This document shows, piece after piece, positions 18,584 through 27,746 of a DNA stretch of 64,000 nucleotides; positions within the stretch are counted from its first letter, which is position 1; each line of letters starts with the position of its first letter. The position numbers were made by a program, and so were the translations under genes. The stretch comes from Bacillus sp. AZ43 (lineage in GTDB: Bacteria; Actinomycetota; Actinomycetes; Mycobacteriales; Geodermatophilaceae). Location: contig SPQJ01000016.1 in NCBI GenBank assembly GCA_004570425.1, positions 18,397 to 82,396 of the forward strand, read 5' to 3'. The notes under the pieces are model-generated. The model did not search any database, was not told where the DNA came from, and was given only the letters and a program-made list of their open reading frames with translations.

Positions 18584-19501
18584 ATGGGGCACGGGCATGC
18601 GCACGGCCCGGCGACGCCGGGCGCGGGCCACCGGCGCCGCCTCGTCGTCGTCCTCGCGCTGACCCTGGCCGTGATGGCGGCGGAGATCGTCGGCGGTCTG
18701 CTGAGCGGCTCGCTGTCGCTGCTCGCCGACGCCGGCCACATGGCCACCGATGCGGCGGGGATCGCCCTGGCCCTGGGCGCGGTGACGCTGGCCCAGCGGC
18801 CGGCGCGCGGCCGCCGCACGTTCGGCTGGCAGCGGGCCGAGATCCTCGCCGCCGTGGCCAACGGCCTCCTGCTGCTGGGGGTCGCGGCCTACGTCCTGGT
18901 CGAGGCGGTGCAGCGGTTCGGCCGGCCCCCGGAGATCGGCTCGGGCCTCATGCTCGCCATCGCCGTGGTCGGTCTCGCCGTCAACCTGGCGTCGCTCGCC
19001 GTGCTCCACCGCGGCCGCGGCAGCTCGCTCAACCTGAAGGGCGCCTACCTGGAGGTGCTGGCCGACGCCCTGGGGTCGGTCGCCGTCATCGCCGCGGCGC
19101 TGGTCATCCAGCTCACCGGCTGGACGCCGGCGGACATCGTCGCGTCGGTCGTCATCGGGTTCCTCGTCCTGCCGCGTGCCTGGCACCTGCTGCGCGAGGC
19201 GCTCGACGTGCTGCTCGAAGCCGCGCCGCGCGGGGTGGACCTCGCCGACGTGCGGGCGCACATCCTCGGCGTCGACGACGTCCTCGACGTCCACGATCTG
19301 CACGCGTGGACGATCACCTCCGGGGTGCCGGTGCTGTCGGCGCACGTCGTCGTCACCGACGAGGCGCTCGCGGACGGGCACGGCGGCCGCGTCCTCGACG
19401 CGCTCTGCGCGTGCCTGGGTGAGCACTTCGACCTCGAGCACTGCACCTTCCAGCTGGAGGCACGGGCGCACGCCGGCCACGAGTCGCCCGTCCACGACTG
19501 A
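18584..19501 (+). CDS. Cation diffusion facilitator family transporter (CzcD/ZitB-like)
   Basis: 305 residues, six membrane helices. The N-terminus is His-rich (GHGHAHGPATPGAGH). LLADAGHMATDAAGIAL carries the HxxxD of the helix II metal site, and LEVLADALGSVAVIAA the DxxxD-type half in helix V. After helix VI comes the cytoplasmic metal-binding domain with DVHDLHAWTITSGVPVLSAHVVV. These transporters export Zn, Cd or Co in exchange for protons. ATG at 18584 with GGAGG six bases upstream. Followed by the palindromic repeat at 19504. Confidence 0.93.
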   Translation: MGHGHAHGPATPGAGHRRRLVVVLALTLAVMAAEIVGGLLSGSLSLLADAGHMATDAAGIALALGAVTLAQRPARGRRTFGWQRAEILAAVANGLLLLGVAAYVLVEAVQRFGRPPEIGSGLMLAIAVVGLAVNLASLAVLHRGRGSSLNLKGAYLEVLADALGSVAVIAAALVIQLTGWTPADIVASVVIGFLVLPRAWHLLREALDVLLEAAPRGVDLADVRAHILGVDDVLDVHDLHAWTITSGVPVLSAHVVVTDEALADGHGGRVLDALCACLGEHFDLEHCTFQLEARAHAGHESPVHD

Positions 19502-19503
19502 CA

Positions 19504-19560
19504 GGACCCTCCTGCCCCCCCGCCACTCGGCCGCTCGGGGCGGGACCCTGCAGGAGGGCC
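19504..19560. repeat. Intergenic palindromic repeat, copy 1
   Basis: Outer stem CCCTCCTGC/GCAGGAGGG. The core contains CCACTCGGCCGCTCGG and GGCGGGACCCTGC, shared with copies at 30221 and 32174. It lies two bases after the CDF transporter stop and 53 before the next gene on the same strand, so here it could terminate transcription. Confidence 0.75.
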
Positions 19561-19613
19561 GACCGGCGGTGGGACAGTGGACAGCGTCAGGTCGCGGTTG
19601 CAGGGAGGCGTAG

Positions 19614-20570
19614 GTGGACCACGGGCACCACTCGGGCATGTGGGTGCCCTCAGCGCCCCCGACCTGGGGGCGGATGTTCATCCCGCACCTGGAGGCGTGG
19701 TCGGTCCTCGCCGTCCTGAGCATCGTGGGGCTCGTCGTCTACCTGGCCGCTGTCGTGCGGCTGCGCCGGTCCGGCGTCGCCTGGCCGTGGTGGCGGGTGC
19801 TGGCCTGGATCGCCGGCACCGGCTCGCTGTTCGCCGTCACCGGCACCTGGCTCAACGGCTACAGCATGGTCCTGTTCAGCGTCCACATGACCCAGCACAT
19901 GGTGCTGTCGCTGATCACGCCGCTGCTGCTGCTCCTCGCCGCGCCGGTCACCCTGGCGCTGCGCACCCTGCCCCGCGGCAGCGGCGCGGCCGGCGCTCCT
20001 CGGGCGCTGCTGCTGAACGCGCTGCACAGCCGGTTCGCCCGGTTCGTCGCCCACCCGCTGTTCACGATCCCGCTGTTCATCGCCAGCCTCTACGGCGTCT
20101 ATTTCACCCCGCTGTTCGACGCGCTGATGGGCAACCCCGCGGGTCACCAGTTCATGCTGGCCCACTTCGTGGTCACCGGGCTGCTGTTCTTCGGGCCGAT
20201 CGTGGCGCAGGACCCGTGGCCGCGGACCCTGGGCCACCCCGGCCGGATGCTGGAGCTGTTCCTTCCGGTGCCCTTCCACGCGTTCTTCGGCGTCGCCGTG
20301 ATGATGGCCGGCTCGCTCGTCGTCGACACGTTCGCCCAGCCCCCGGCCGGGTGGGGCATCGACCCCCTGCGCGACCAGGGGGAGGCCGGCGGCATCGTGT
20401 GGGCGTTCGGCGAACTGCCGACCGTGCTCGTGCTCGCCGTCGTCTTCTTCTCGTGGGCGAGCTCCGACGAGCGGCGCGCCCGCACGCTCGACCGGGCGGC
20501 CGAGCGCACGGGCGACGCCGAGCTGGAGGCGTACAACGCCCGCCTCCGGGCCCTCGCGGACCGCACGTGA
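19614..20570 (+). CDS. Cytochrome c oxidase assembly protein (caa3-type CtaG)
   Basis: 318 residues with about seven membrane helices. GTG start at 19614 after GGGAGG. FSVHMTQHMVLSLITPLLLLLAAPVTLALR is the conserved His-rich helix pair of the caa3_CtaG family (PF09678); HQFMLAHFVVTGLLFF and PVPFHAFFGVAVM are further conserved blocks. The protein takes part in copper insertion or assembly of the oxidase at the cytoplasmic membrane. Consistent with this, cytochrome oxidase subunit I is encoded 3.5 kb downstream. C-terminal tail cytoplasmic and charged. Confidence 0.9.
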   Translation: MDHGHHSGMWVPSAPPTWGRMFIPHLEAWSVLAVLSIVGLVVYLAAVVRLRRSGVAWPWWRVLAWIAGTGSLFAVTGTWLNGYSMVLFSVHMTQHMVLSLITPLLLLLAAPVTLALRTLPRGSGAAGAPRALLLNALHSRFARFVAHPLFTIPLFIASLYGVYFTPLFDALMGNPAGHQFMLAHFVVTGLLFFGPIVAQDPWPRTLGHPGRMLELFLPVPFHAFFGVAVMMAGSLVVDTFAQPPAGWGIDPLRDQGEAGGIVWAFGELPTVLVLAVVFFSWASSDERRARTLDRAAERTGDAELEAYNARLRALADRT

Positions 20571-20582
20571 CGTGATGGGTCC

Positions 20583-22169
20583 TTACCCGACGTGCACGAC
20601 GGCGTCGCCGGCCGGCAGGTCCTCCTTGGTCGCCTTGACGAGCACCGCGGAGACGAGCGCACCGAGCACCAGGAGCCCGGCGGCCCACGTGAACGCCGTG
20701 GTGTAGCCCTCGACCTGCGCGGCCAGCCCCAGGGCCGGGTCCTGCGGGTTCCCGCCGGCGCCGAGCGCGTCGGCGGTGTACGTGCTGATCGCGGCCACCG
20801 ACAGCGAGGCCAGGACGGCGGTCCCGATCGAGGCACCCACCTGCTGGGTGGCGTTCAGCATCGCGCTGGCCGCGCCGGCGTCGTGCTCCCCGGCTCCGAC
20901 GAGCGCCAGGTTCGACAGCGGCACGAAGGTGAAGCCCAGGCCGAGCCCCAGCAGCAGCTGGCCGGGGAACGGCAGCTCCCAGAAGCCGGTGTCCAGCCCG
21001 ACGAAGGACAGCGTGAACAGACCGGCGGCGGCCAGCAGCCCGCCGAGCACCATGAGCGGCTTCGGGCCGATCCGCGGCAGGAGCACGCTGGAGGCACCCG
21101 CGGAGATGAAGACGCCGAGGGTGACCGGCAGGGAGGCGAAGCCGGCGACGACGGGCTCGTAGCCGAGCACCTGCTGGAAGTACAGGCTCAGGAAGAAGAA
21201 CGCGCCGATCAGCCCCGCGCCGACCAGGGTGGAGGTCAGGTAGGCACCGCCGCGGTTCCGGTCGAGCACGATGCGCATCGGGAGCAGCGGGTTGCGGGTC
21301 CGGAGCTCGAGCAGGACGAACAGCGCCACCAGGACGAGGCCGCCCACGATGAACAGCCACGCCAGGCCGTCGCTCCAGCCGCTGTCCGCCGGCACGAGCG
21401 TCGTGCGGCCCTCCGCCATGGCACGGGCGTTCGCCGCCGCGGCCTCGGCGGCGTTGGTCTGCGCGGCCTCGGCGACGCGGGTGAAGCCGTAGACGATCGA
21501 TGCGAGGCCGAGGGTCACCAGCACGGCGCCGGGGATGTCGTAGCTGGTGTCGCCCGGGGCCTTGCTCTCCGGGACGAACGGGATGGCCAGCAGGATGGCG
21601 AGCAGGGCGACCGGCAGGTTGACCCAGAAGCACCAGCGCCAGTCCGCGTACTCGGTGAGCACGCCGCCCAGCAGCAGGCCGATCGCGGCACCGCCGCCGG
21701 CGATGGCGCCGTAGACGCCGAAGGCCTTGGCCCGCTCCTTGGGATCGGTGAACAGCACGGTCAGCAGCGCCAGGGACGCCGGGGCCAGCAGGGCGCCGAA
21801 GACGCCCTGGAGCGCGCGGGCCCCGAAGAGCATGGCCTCGTTCTGCGCGAACCCGCCCAGGGCGGAGGCGACGGCGAAGCCGGCGGCGCCGACCAGGTAG
21901 GTGCGCTTGCGGCCCCAGAAGTCGGCGATGCGGCCGCCGAGCAGGAGGAAGCCGCCGAAGGTGAGGGTGTAGGCGGTGACGATCCACTGCTGCGACGCCG
22001 CGCTGATGCCCAGGTCCGCCGTGACGGCGGGCAGGGCGATGTTGACGATGGTGGCGTCGAGGATGACCAGCAGGACGGTCATCGCGATCACGCCGAGGGC
22101 CAGCCAGCGGCGCTCGTAGGGCTCGTCGGCGGGTGCGGCCCCGGTGGTGGCGGGGGAGGTGTCGGTCAC
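20583..22169 (-). CDS. MFS drug exporter, DHA2 family (EmrB/QacA-like, 14 TM)
   Basis: 528 residues, the length of 14-helix DHA2 exporters. LLVILDATIVNIALPAVTADL is motif D1 and GGRIADFWGRKRTYLVG motif A; GALLAPASLALLTVLF and GGAAIGLLLGGVL match motif C of antiporters. An unusual Ala-rich insert (TNAAEAAAANARAMAEG) sits in a loop between helices VI and VII. GTG at 22169 with AGGAC upstream. Probable proton-coupled efflux of lipophilic drugs or dyes; no regulator is adjacent. Convergent with the CtaG-like gene (12-base gap). Confidence 0.92.
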   Translation of the reverse strand: MTDTSPATTGAAPADEPYERRWLALGVIAMTVLLVILDATIVNIALPAVTADLGISAASQQWIVTAYTLTFGGFLLLGGRIADFWGRKRTYLVGAAGFAVASALGGFAQNEAMLFGARALQGVFGALLAPASLALLTVLFTDPKERAKAFGVYGAIAGGGAAIGLLLGGVLTEYADWRWCFWVNLPVALLAILLAIPFVPESKAPGDTSYDIPGAVLVTLGLASIVYGFTRVAEAAQTNAAEAAAANARAMAEGRTTLVPADSGWSDGLAWLFIVGGLVLVALFVLLELRTRNPLLPMRIVLDRNRGGAYLTSTLVGAGLIGAFFFLSLYFQQVLGYEPVVAGFASLPVTLGVFISAGASSVLLPRIGPKPLMVLGGLLAAAGLFTLSFVGLDTGFWELPFPGQLLLGLGLGFTFVPLSNLALVGAGEHDAGAASAMLNATQQVGASIGTAVLASLSVAAISTYTADALGAGGNPQDPALGLAAQVEGYTTAFTWAAGLLVLGALVSAVLVKATKEDLPAGDAVVHVG

Positions 22170-22247
22170 GGGTAGGTCCTCGGTCTCGGGCGTCGGGGGC
22201 CGGGATCGCCGGCCGTGCGGAAGGTAGCGGCCTGCGACGATGTCGTC

Positions 22248-22757
22248 GTGCCCGTTTCGCTGGTGTTGACCTCCGACACGCACGTTCCGAAGCGGTCCCG
22301 TGAGCTACCTCACGATCTGTGGGCGGCCATCGATGCCGCGGACGTCGTCGTCCACGCCGGTGACTGGGTCGACGTCGACCTGCTCGACCGGTTCGAGGCC
22401 CGTTCGCGGCGGCTGGTGGCCGTGTACGGCAACAACGACCACGGACCGCTGCGCGAGCGGCTGCCCGAGATCGCCCGCGCCGAGATCGAGGGGGTCCGGT
22501 TCGCCGTGGTGCACGAGACGGGGGACGCGAAGGGCCGGGAGCTCCGGTGCGCGGCCCGGTTCCCCGACACCGACGTCCTGGTGTTCGGGCACAGCCACAT
22601 CCCCTGGGACACGACCGCGCCCACCGGCCTGCGGCTGCTCAACCCCGGGTCGCCGACCGACCGCCGGCGTCAGCCGCACGGCACCTGGGTCACGGCCGTC
22701 GCCGACGCAGGCGCGCTGCGCGACGTCGTCTTCCACGCCGTCCCCCCGCGGCGGTGA
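22248..22757 (+). CDS. YfcE/MJ0936-type metallophosphoesterase
   Basis: 169 residues. LTSDTHVPK, VVHAGDWVD, VYGNNDHGP and GHSHIPW are the four metal-binding blocks of calcineurin-like phosphodiesterases, in the spacing of the small YfcE/MJ0936 group. It probably hydrolyses a cyclic nucleotide or other phosphodiester in the cytosol with two divalent metals. GTG at 22248 preceded by GACGAT at six bases, a leaderless-style start. GTGA overlap couples it to the next gene. Confidence 0.9.
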   Translation: MPVSLVLTSDTHVPKRSRELPHDLWAAIDAADVVVHAGDWVDVDLLDRFEARSRRLVAVYGNNDHGPLRERLPEIARAEIEGVRFAVVHETGDAKGRELRCAARFPDTDVLVFGHSHIPWDTTAPTGLRLLNPGSPTDRRRQPHGTWVTAVADAGALRDVVFHAVPPRR

Positions 22758-23632
22758 CCGGCCGGGCGCCGCTGGACGCGCGGGCGGTCGCGCTCCTCGC
22801 CTGCCCCGTGTGCGGGGAGCGGCTGGCCGTCGCCGACGGCGGGACGGGGCTCCGCTGCGCCCGGGGCCACCTCTTCGACCGGGCGCGCCAGGGGCACGTG
22901 ACCCTGCTGCCCCCGAACCACCGGCCGCCGTCGGGCGACACCGCGGAGATGGTCGCCGACCGGGTGCGCTTCCTCGATGCGGGCCACTACGGCGGCGTCA
23001 CCGCGGCCCTCGCCGACGCGGTGGGCGCCGGCGGTCCGCCGGCCGCGCTCCTGGACCTCGGCGGCGGCACCGGGCACCACCTGGCGGCGCTCCTGGACCG
23101 GTGGCCGGCCTCCGTAGGCGTGGTGACCGACTCGTCGCCCTACGCGGCACGCCGGGCCGCGCGGGCGCACCCCCGGGCCGTCGCGGTCGTGGCGGACAGC
23201 TGGGCGCGCCTCCCCGTCGCCGACGAGGCGGTCGACCGGGTGCTGGTCGTGTTCGCGCCGCGCAACGGCCCGGAGATCGCCCGGGTGCTGCGGCCCGAGG
23301 GCCGGCTGGTCGTCGTCACCCCGGCGGCCGACCACCTCGCGGAGATCGTCGGGCCGCTGGGTCTGCTGCGCGTCGACCCGGACAAGGCGGCGCGGCTCGC
23401 GTCGTCGCTCGAGCCGGATCTGGAGCGGGTCGAGGGCCGGGGGCACCGGGAGCAGCTGGCGCTCCCGCGGGCCGCCGTCGCGACCCTCGTCGGCATGGGC
23501 CCGCACGCCCGGCACACCACCCCCGCGGCGATCGGGGAGGAGCTGGCCCGGCTGCCGGAGCCGGTGACCGTCACCGTGTCGGTCGAGGTGGCCACCTACC
23601 GGCGGCGCCCGCGGCCGGTGAACGCCACGTAG
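22754..23632 (+). CDS. RlmA-like 23S rRNA (guanine-N1) methyltransferase
   Basis: 292 residues. N-terminal zinc ribbon CPVCGERL...LRCARGHLFD gives three Cys and one His in RlmA spacing; ARQGHVTLL and GDTAEMVADRVRFLDAGHY are family-specific blocks. LLDLGGGTGHHLAALL binds SAM. RlmA enzymes methylate G745 or G748 of 23S rRNA; the G748 type (TlrB) gives tylosin resistance, and which position is used here is not known. Four-base GTGA overlap with the phosphoesterase. The last 37 bases overlap the convergent GlsB gene. Confidence 0.85.
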   Translation: MTGRAPLDARAVALLACPVCGERLAVADGGTGLRCARGHLFDRARQGHVTLLPPNHRPPSGDTAEMVADRVRFLDAGHYGGVTAALADAVGAGGPPAALLDLGGGTGHHLAALLDRWPASVGVVTDSSPYAARRAARAHPRAVAVVADSWARLPVADEAVDRVLVVFAPRNGPEIARVLRPEGRLVVVTPAADHLAEIVGPLGLLRVDPDKAARLASSLEPDLERVEGRGHREQLALPRAAVATLVGMGPHARHTTPAAIGEELARLPEPVTVTVSVEVATYRRRPRPVNAT

Positions 23633-23865
23633 ACCGCCAGCACGAGGACCGCGCCCAGGATGGAGGCCCACCAGCCGCCCAGTGCGACGGTGGCCTCGCC
23701 CTCGCGGACCAGGCCGGCCAGCACGTTGCCGACGACGGAGCCGACGAGACCGAGGACGACCGTGGCGATGATCCCGAGGTCCTGCTTGCCGGGGACGACG
23801 GCGCGGGCGATCAGCCCCGCGACGAGCCCGATCGCGAGCGCGAGGACGATGCCGCCGACGGTCAT
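23596..23865 (-). CDS. GlsB/YeaQ/YmgE family stress-response membrane protein
   Basis: 89 residues, three membrane helices. IVLALAIGLVAGLIARAVVPGKQDLGIIATVVLGL begins with the transglycosylase-associated pattern; GSVVGNVLAG and GGWWASILGAVLVL complete it. ATG at 23865 with AGGACCTCC upstream. Members are induced by acid, osmotic or envelope stress; mechanism unknown. The 3' end overlaps the end of the RlmA-like gene by 37 bases in convergent orientation. Confidence 0.88.
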   Translation of the reverse strand: MTVGGIVLALAIGLVAGLIARAVVPGKQDLGIIATVVLGLVGSVVGNVLAGLVREGEATVALGGWWASILGAVLVLAVYVAFTGRGRRR

Positions 23866-24034
23866 GGAGGTCCTTCCCCGGGTGCCGTCCAGGTGGTGGT
23901 GGACGGCCCCATCATGATCGGACAGCGGTCTCCACGGCCGGACGAGCAGCGTCCTGACCTGCCGCGCCGCAGGAAGTGCGGAGCGTCATCGGCGCGCCTC
24001 CCTCGTCGGCGCGAGGTGCCGCGAGGGCACCGTC

Positions 24035-24047
24035 TAAGCTGCGGTCC
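24035..24047 (+). promoter_or_regulatory. Leaderless promoter of ctaD
   Basis: TAAGCT at 24035-24040 followed by seven bases and the GTG start. No ribosome-binding site is present, consistent with a leaderless mRNA. Confidence 0.45.
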
Positions 24048-25799
24048 GTGACGATTGCACCGGCGCCCATCGTGAGTCGGCCGAGTCCGGTCCACGTGGC
24101 GAAAAAGGGTTCGCGGCTGTCCAACCTGCTGCGGACGACGGACCACAAGACCATCGGCCTGATGTACATGGTCACCTCGTTCGCGTTCTTCATCGCGGGC
24201 GGGTTGATGGCCCTCCTCATGCGAGGCGAGCTGGCCAGGCCGGAGCTGCAGTTCCTGTCGCCGGAGCAGTACAACCAGCTGGTGACCATGCACGGCACGG
24301 TCATGCTGCTGATGTTCGCGACGCCGCTGTTCTTCGCCTTCGCGAACCTGATCATGCCGCTGCAGATCGGCTCGCCGGACGTCGCGTTCCCGCGGCTGAA
24401 CGCCTTCTCGTTCTGGCTGTTCCTCTTCGGCAGCCTGATCGCGGTCGGCGGCTTCCTGACCCCGGGCGGCGCGGCCGACTTCGGCTGGTACGCCTACGCC
24501 CCGCTGTCCAACGGGGTGCACTCGCCGGGCGCGGGCGCCAACATGTGGTTCGCCGGCCTGGCGGTCAGCGGCCTGGGCACGATCCTCGGTGGCGTCAACT
24601 TCATCACCACGATCGTCTGCCTCCGCGCGCCGGGCATGACGCTGTTCCGGATGCCGATCTTCACCTGGAACGCGCTCGTCACCAGCGTCCTGATCCTGCT
24701 GGCGTTCCCGATCCTCACCGCCGCGATCTTCGGCATGCTGGCCGACCGCAACCTCGGCGCGCTCGTCTACTCGGACGAGAACGGTGGGCCCATGCTGTGG
24801 CAGCACCTGTTCTGGTTCTTCGGGCACCCCGAGGTCTACATCATCGCGCTGCCGTTCTTCGGCATCATCACCGAGATCATCCCGGTGTTCAGCCGCAAGC
24901 CGCTGTTCGGCTACAAGGGCATGGTCTTCGCGACCATCGCGATCGGTGCCCTCTCCCTGGCCGTGTGGGCGCACCACATGTACGCCACCGGCGCGGTGCT
25001 GCTGCCCTTCTTCGCCTTCCTGACCTACCTGATCGCCGTCCCGACCGGCATCAAGTTCTTCAACTGGATCGGCTCCATGTGGCGGGGCCAGCTGACGTTC
25101 GAGACGCCGATGCTGTTCTCGATCGGCTTCATGGTCACGTTCCTCCTGGGCGGGCTCACCGGCGTCCTCCTGGCCAGCCCGCCGCTGGACTTCCACCTGA
25201 ACGACAGCTACTTCGTCGTCGCCCACTTCCACTACGTCGTCTTCGGCACCGTGGTGTTCGCCGCCTACGCCGGCATCTACTTCTGGTTCCCGAAGATGTG
25301 CGGCCGGATGATGGACGAGCGGCTGGGCAAGCTGCAGTTCTGGCTGACCTTCATCGGCTTCCACACCACGTTCCTGGTGCAGCACTGGCTGGGTGGCGAG
25401 GGCATGCCGCGCCGCTACGTGGACTACCTCGAGACCGACGCGTTCACCTCGCTGAACATCGTGTCGACCATCGGGTCGTTCATCCTCGGCGCCTCGGTGA
25501 TCCCGTTCGTCTACAACGTGGTGAGGTCCTGGAAGTACGGCGAGCTCGCCCTGCGCGACGACCCGTGGGGCCACGGGAACTCCCTGGAGTGGGCGACGTC
25601 GTCCCCGCCGCCGCGGCACAACTTCGTCGAGATCCCCAAGATCCGTTCGGAGCGTCCGGCGTTCGAGGCGCACTACCCGCACCTGCTCCAGCGGCTGCAG
25701 GACGAGGCGCACGCCGGCAAGCGGCACAAGCCGTACGCCAGCGAGCTGGTCGGTGGCACCGGCACGCGCCAGGGTCCGAACGACCCCGACCCGACGTGA
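24048..25799 (+). CDS. ctaD: Cytochrome c oxidase subunit I
   Basis: 583 residues, aa3-type. [15 protein letters not shown] opens helix [17 protein letters not shown] has the low-spin heme His, and [16 protein letters not shown] has the His-Tyr crosslink pair and CuB ligand. WAHHMYATG gives the two further CuB His, and [13 protein letters not shown] the heme a and a3 His ligands. Complete set of heme-copper residues. Terminal oxidase of the aerobic chain, reducing oxygen and pumping protons. Other oxidase subunits are not in this window, which is common in actinobacteria. The GTG at 24048 is chosen by the -10-like TAAGCT; a 5' extension to 23976 is possible but unlikely. Confidence 0.97.
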   Translation: MTIAPAPIVSRPSPVHVAKKGSRLSNLLRTTDHKTIGLMYMVTSFAFFIAGGLMALLMRGELARPELQFLSPEQYNQLVTMHGTVMLLMFATPLFFAFANLIMPLQIGSPDVAFPRLNAFSFWLFLFGSLIAVGGFLTPGGAADFGWYAYAPLSNGVHSPGAGANMWFAGLAVSGLGTILGGVNFITTIVCLRAPGMTLFRMPIFTWNALVTSVLILLAFPILTAAIFGMLADRNLGALVYSDENGGPMLWQHLFWFFGHPEVYIIALPFFGIITEIIPVFSRKPLFGYKGMVFATIAIGALSLAVWAHHMYATGAVLLPFFAFLTYLIAVPTGIKFFNWIGSMWRGQLTFETPMLFSIGFMVTFLLGGLTGVLLASPPLDFHLNDSYFVVAHFHYVVFGTVVFAAYAGIYFWFPKMCGRMMDERLGKLQFWLTFIGFHTTFLVQHWLGGEGMPRRYVDYLETDAFTSLNIVSTIGSFILGASVIPFVYNVVRSWKYGELALRDDPWGHGNSLEWATSSPPPRHNFVEIPKIRSERPAFEAHYPHLLQRLQDEAHAGKRHKPYASELVGGTGTRQGPNDPDPT

Positions 25800-25806
25800 T
25801 CGAAGA

Positions 25807-25857
25807 GTGAAGCACCGAGGCCCAGGACCGCGACGGTTCTGGGCCTCGGTGCTTCAC
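25807..25857 (+). terminator. Strong terminator of ctaD
   Basis: GTGAAGCACCGAGGCCCAG pairs perfectly over 19 bases with CTGGGCCTCGGTGCTTCAC, loop 13 bases with partial further pairing. It begins seven bases after the stop codon. One of the strongest hairpins in the window. Confidence 0.88.
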
Positions 25858-25903
25858 CGGTGCGGGTGCGGGCGCCGGGGTGCCGGTGCGGCACGATGGC
25901 CCG

Positions 25904-27157
25904 GTGCCGCTCGACCCCACGCCCCGCGTCCCCTCGGTCCCGCCCCCGCCGGCCTCCCGGGCCGTGCTGACCGTCAGCGGCGCCGACAAGCCGGGGGTCA
26001 CCGCGCGGCTGTTCTCCGCGCTCGCCGCCGGCCCGCACCCGGTCGAGGTGCTCGACGTCGAGCAGGTGGTGGTCCGCGGCCACCTGGTGCTCGGTGTCGT
26101 CGTCGGTGCGCTGCCGGAGGGCGAAGGCCCGGCGGCCGACGAGGCGTCCCTGCTGACCTTCCTGGCGGCCGTCGCGGGCGAGGTCTCCGACGCCATGGGT
26201 GTGCGCGTCGAGGTCGAGTCGGCCTCCGAGCCGGACGCCGTCCCCGGCCCCGACCGGCCGCACCACGTGATCGTGCTGGGCCGTCCGGTCCCGCCGGCCG
26301 CCGTCGCGGGTGCCGCCCGGGCGATCGCCGGGATCGGCGGGAACATCGACGCGATCCGGCGGCTGTCGGACTACCCGGTCACCAGCTTCGAGCTCACCGT
26401 CTCCGGTGCCGAGGCGACGGCTCTGCGGACGGCGCTGGCCGAGGTGGCCGCCGCGACGGGCGCGGACATCGCCGTCGAGCAGGTCGGTCTCGCCCGCAGG
26501 AGCAAGCGGCTGATCGTGCTCGACGTCGACTCCACGCTGGTGCGGGGGGAGGTCATCGACGAGCTGGCCGCGCGCGCCGGCCGCGCGGCGGAGGTCGCCC
26601 GCATCACCGCGGCGGCGATGAACGGCGAACTGGACTTCGCCGAGTCGCTGCGGGCCCGCGTCGCCGTCCTCGCCGGGCTGCCGGTCGAGGTGCTCGACGA
26701 GGTGCGCGAGCACCTGGTGCTCACCCCGGGTGCGCGCACGCTCATCCGCACGCTGCAGCGGCTGGGGTTCCGGTGCGGCATCGTCAGCGGCGGGTTCACC
26801 CAGATCACCGAGCCGCTCGCCGAGTCGCTCGGCCTGGACTTCTCCGCGGCCAACACCCTCGAGGTCGCCGACGGCAAGCTCACCGGGGGACTGGTCGGCG
26901 AGATCGTCGACCGCGCGGGCAAGGCGCGGGCGCTGGCGCGGTTCGCCGAGCAGTACGGCATCCCGCTCGAGCAGACCGTGGCGGTGGGCGACGGCGCCAA
27001 CGACCTCGACATGCTCAACGCCGCCGGGCTCGGCATCGCCTTCAACGCCAAGCCGTTCGTCCGCGAGCAGGCGCACACCGCGCTCAACCAGCCCTACCTG
27101 GACGCCGTGCTGCAGGTGCTCGGCTTCACCCGCGACGAGGTCCTCGACGCCCGGTAG
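25904..27157 (+). CDS. serB: Phosphoserine phosphatase with ACT domains
   Basis: 417 residues. Two ACT-type regulatory domains: one at about 15-90 (VLTVSGADKPGVTARLFSAL) and one at 120-190 (IGGNIDAIRRLSDYPVTS). A HAD hydrolase domain follows, with LDVDSTLVRGEVIDELA (nucleophile Asp and second Asp), FRCGIVSGGFTQIT and VGDGANDLDMLNAAGLGIAF. It converts L-phosphoserine to serine in the cytosol; ACT domains in actinobacterial SerB bind serine for feedback control. GTG at 25904 preceded by CACGAT at six bases, so probably leaderless; an upstream GTG at 25880 is possible. Confidence 0.93.
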   Translation: MPLDPTPRVPSVPPPPASRAVLTVSGADKPGVTARLFSALAAGPHPVEVLDVEQVVVRGHLVLGVVVGALPEGEGPAADEASLLTFLAAVAGEVSDAMGVRVEVESASEPDAVPGPDRPHHVIVLGRPVPPAAVAGAARAIAGIGGNIDAIRRLSDYPVTSFELTVSGAEATALRTALAEVAAATGADIAVEQVGLARRSKRLIVLDVDSTLVRGEVIDELAARAGRAAEVARITAAAMNGELDFAESLRARVAVLAGLPVEVLDEVREHLVLTPGARTLIRTLQRLGFRCGIVSGGFTQITEPLAESLGLDFSAANTLEVADGKLTGGLVGEIVDRAGKARALARFAEQYGIPLEQTVAVGDGANDLDMLNAAGLGIAFNAKPFVREQAHTALNQPYLDAVLQVLGFTRDEVLDAR

Positions 27158-27160
27158 TCC

Positions 27161-27736
27161 CTACCGGGGGCGGTGGACGGCGCCCTCCAGCCGCACGCCG
27201 GCCGTCCGGAGCTGCTCCAGGGCGGCCTCGGTCGACGCCTCGGCGACGCCCGCGGTCAGGTGCAGCAGCACCCGCGTCGAGAAACCGTTCCCGACGGCGT
27301 CCAGGGCGGTGGCCCGCACGCAGTGGTCGGTCGCGATGCCGACGACGTCGACCGCGTCCACCCCGCGCTCGCGCAGCCAGTCCGCGAGGCCCACGCCGTC
27401 CGCAGCGCCCTCGAAGCCCGAGTAGGCCGCGGCGTACTCGCCCTTGTCGAAGACCGCCTCGAGCGGTCCGCGGTCGAGCGCCTCGTGCAGCTCGACGCCG
27501 CCGGTGCCGACGACGCAGTGCGCCGGCCAGGTCTCGAGGAAGTCCGGCTGCTCGGCGAAGTGGTGCCCCGGGTCGACGTGGTGGTCACGGGTCGCCACCA
27601 CGTGCGCGTACTCGCCGGCCGCCGTCCGGAGGTGCTCGGTGATGGCGGCGGCGACGGCGGCGCCGCCGGTGACCGCGAGGCTGCCGCCCTCGCAGAAGTC
27701 GTTCTGGACGTCGACCACGATCAGCGCACGGGGCAT
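27161..27736 (-). CDS. pncA: Nicotinamidase
   Basis: 191 residues. LIVVDVQNDFCEGGSLAV has the catalytic Asp; HHVDPGHHF holds the metal His/Asp set; VFDKGEYAAAYSGF the catalytic Lys; GIATDHCVRATALDA the nucleophile Cys. All catalytic residues are present. It converts nicotinamide to nicotinate in NAD salvage and, in mycobacteria, activates pyrazinamide. ATG at 27736 with AGGAGGAGC upstream. Eleven bases after pncB on the same strand, so the two consecutive steps of the Preiss-Handler salvage route form an operon. Confidence 0.95.
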   Translation of the reverse strand: MPRALIVVDVQNDFCEGGSLAVTGGAAVAAAITEHLRTAAGEYAHVVATRDHHVDPGHHFAEQPDFLETWPAHCVVGTGGVELHEALDRGPLEAVFDKGEYAAAYSGFEGAADGVGLADWLRERGVDAVDVVGIATDHCVRATALDAVGNGFSTRVLLHLTAGVAEASTEAALEQLRTAGVRLEGAVHRPR

Positions 27737-27746
27737 GTCGCTCCTC